A stretch of 6,028 nt of DNA, from positions 1-6,028 of the forward strand of contig JAADEN010000122.1 of NCBI GenBank assembly GCA_013153375.1, in the 5' to 3' direction. Source of the stretch: Chloroflexota bacterium. Its GTDB lineage: Bacteria; Chloroflexota; Anaerolineae; Anaerolineales; DRMV01. The notes below the pieces were generated by a model. The model was not told the DNA's origin and did not search any database. It saw only the letters and a list, made by a program, of their open reading frames with translations. Of the stretch, positions 5,175-6,028 are shown in pieces; within the stretch, counting starts at the first letter, position 1; the number at the start of each line of letters is the position of its first letter. The position numbers and the translations under genes are program-made.

Positions 5175-6028
5175 ATGGCCCTGCGCGTCGGCCAAACGCT
5201 GCGTCAGCGTTATCTCATCAAAGACATCATCGGGCAAGGGGGGATGGGGTTCGTGTACCTGGCCGAGGACTTGCGGCTGCGGGGGCGTCTGTGCGCAGTC
5301 AAGAGCGTGCGCCACGACCCGACGCTGCCGCCCGAGGCCATCCAGGAGTTGCGGGCCCAGTTTCGCCGGGAAGCCCAGGTGCTGGCCCGGCTGGATCATC
5401 CCAATCTGCCCAAAGTCTCGGACTTCTTCAGCGAAGGGCCCATCGACTACCTGGTCATGGATTACATCCCCGGGCAGGATCTGAGCATGCTCATCGAGGC
5501 CGCCCGGCAGGAGGGCCGCTTTTTGCCTCTGGACCAGGTGCTGGAATGGGCCCGGCAGTTGGGCGACGCGCTGCGTTATCTGCACGGCCAACAGCCGCCC
5601 ATCGTGCATCGGGACATCAAACCCAGCAACATCAAACTCACCCCCGAGGGGCGCATCAAACTGGTGGACTTCGGCCTGGTCAAGGAGATGAACACGGGGG
5701 ATGTGACCATCACCGTCATCCAGGGCAAGGGCACCGCGCTCTACACCCCTCTGGAGCAATACGGGGCGGATGCGGGCCACACCGACGCGCGCAGCGACAT
5801 CTACGCCTTTGCCGCGACCCTGTATCATCTGCTGACCAACGAACCGCCGCCTTCGGCCCGGGAGCGTTTTCTGCGGCCGCGCGCGCTCCGCAGCCCGCGG
5901 CAGATCAATCCGGCCCTGCCCGTGCGCATCGAAGAGGCCATCCTGTGGGGGATGCGCCTGCACCCCGACGAACGCCCGTCCTCGGTGGAAGAATTCTTGC
6001 AGGCCCTGTTGGGGCCCGGACCGATCCC
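5175..6028 (+). CDS. Hanks-type Ser/Thr protein kinase, N-terminal part (cut by window end)
   Basis: The first 284 codons are present and the reading frame is still open at the window edge. The visible part is a complete catalytic domain (about 13-279). It has the glycine-rich loop GQGGMGFVY (20-28), ATP-binding Lys43 in AVK and helix-C Glu66. The catalytic loop HRDIKPSN (145-152) has Asp147 and Asn152, and DFG is at 165-167. The APE-equivalent TPLEQYG is at 191-197 with Glu194, followed by Asp208 in RSDIY and Arg267 in DERPS. All core residues are intact, so an active kinase is expected. Thr178 and Thr180 in the activation segment sit close to where PknB carries its autophosphorylated threonines (inference, with a one-residue offset). 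Such kinases often have a C-terminal sensor, FHA, zinc-ribbon or membrane-anchored domain, and that part is missing here. It has its own putative promoter, so a functional link to beta-oxidation is not shown. Substrate unknown. Confidence 0.93.
   Translation, partial: MALRVGQTLRQRYLIKDIIGQGGMGFVYLAEDLRLRGRLCAVKSVRHDPTLPPEAIQELRAQFRREAQVLARLDHPNLPKVSDFFSEGPIDYLVMDYIPGQDLSMLIEAARQEGRFLPLDQVLEWARQLGDALRYLHGQQPPIVHRDIKPSNIKLTPEGRIKLVDFGLVKEMNTGDVTITVIQGKGTALYTPLEQYGADAGHTDARSDIYAFAATLYHLLTNEPPPSARERFLRPRALRSPRQINPALPVRIEEAILWGMRLHPDERPSSVEEFLQALLGPGPI

Noticed and set aside
5073..5963. 296-aa open frame on the - strand opposite the kinase
   Set aside because: It runs antisense to a kinase domain with every core residue in place, and its protein resembles no family I know.
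1..6028. A novel defence or biosynthetic system
   Set aside because: The three complete genes are standard beta-oxidation enzymes with intact active sites, and the kinase is a common family. The palindrome avoidance hints at restriction pressure, but no restriction-modification gene is in the window.

Overview
The window carries a compact fatty-acid beta-oxidation gene cluster followed by the start of a protein kinase gene, all on the + strand. It suggests a GC-rich bacterium (roughly two-thirds G+C by eye). The combination of a FadN-type multifunctional enzyme, heptamer-patterned intergenic DNA and a Hanks-type kinase with a P-L-E-Q-Y-G activation segment fits Chloroflexota (Anaerolineae-like) best. 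That placement is an inference from general resemblance, not from a search.

Layout: 25-2376 encodes a 783-aa fusion of 3-hydroxyacyl-CoA dehydrogenase (N-terminal) and enoyl-CoA hydratase (C-terminal), in the FadN domain order. 2551-3741 encodes a 396-aa acetyl-CoA acyltransferase (FadA-type thiolase). 3826-4959 encodes a 377-aa FAD-dependent acyl-CoA dehydrogenase. A strong terminator-like hairpin follows at 4983-5018. A new transcription unit then appears to begin, with a perfect TATAAT at 5097-5102, a long 5'-leader hairpin and a Ser/Thr protein kinase from 5175 that runs off the window end just after its catalytic domain.

Together the first three genes supply all four steps of one beta-oxidation turn. 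The dehydrogenase makes the trans-2-enoyl-CoA, the fusion protein hydrates and then oxidises it with NAD+, and the thiolase releases acetyl-CoA. The order matches the fadN-fadA-fadE operon known from Bacillus subtilis, but the dehydrogenase here is of the short ~380-aa class. Acyl-CoA synthetase, electron-transfer flavoprotein and a dedicated regulator are not in the window.

The genes themselves are ordinary, and I found no undescribed system. The unusual signals are in the DNA. The palindromic tetramers ACGT and AGCT appear to be completely absent from all 6028 bases, and synonymous codon choice visibly works around them. The two spacers inside the fad cluster contain degenerate 7-bp repeats in both orientations. 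A perfect 30-bp palindrome lies between the thiolase and the dehydrogenase. The presumed kinase mRNA would begin almost exactly at an 18-bp two-part hairpin.
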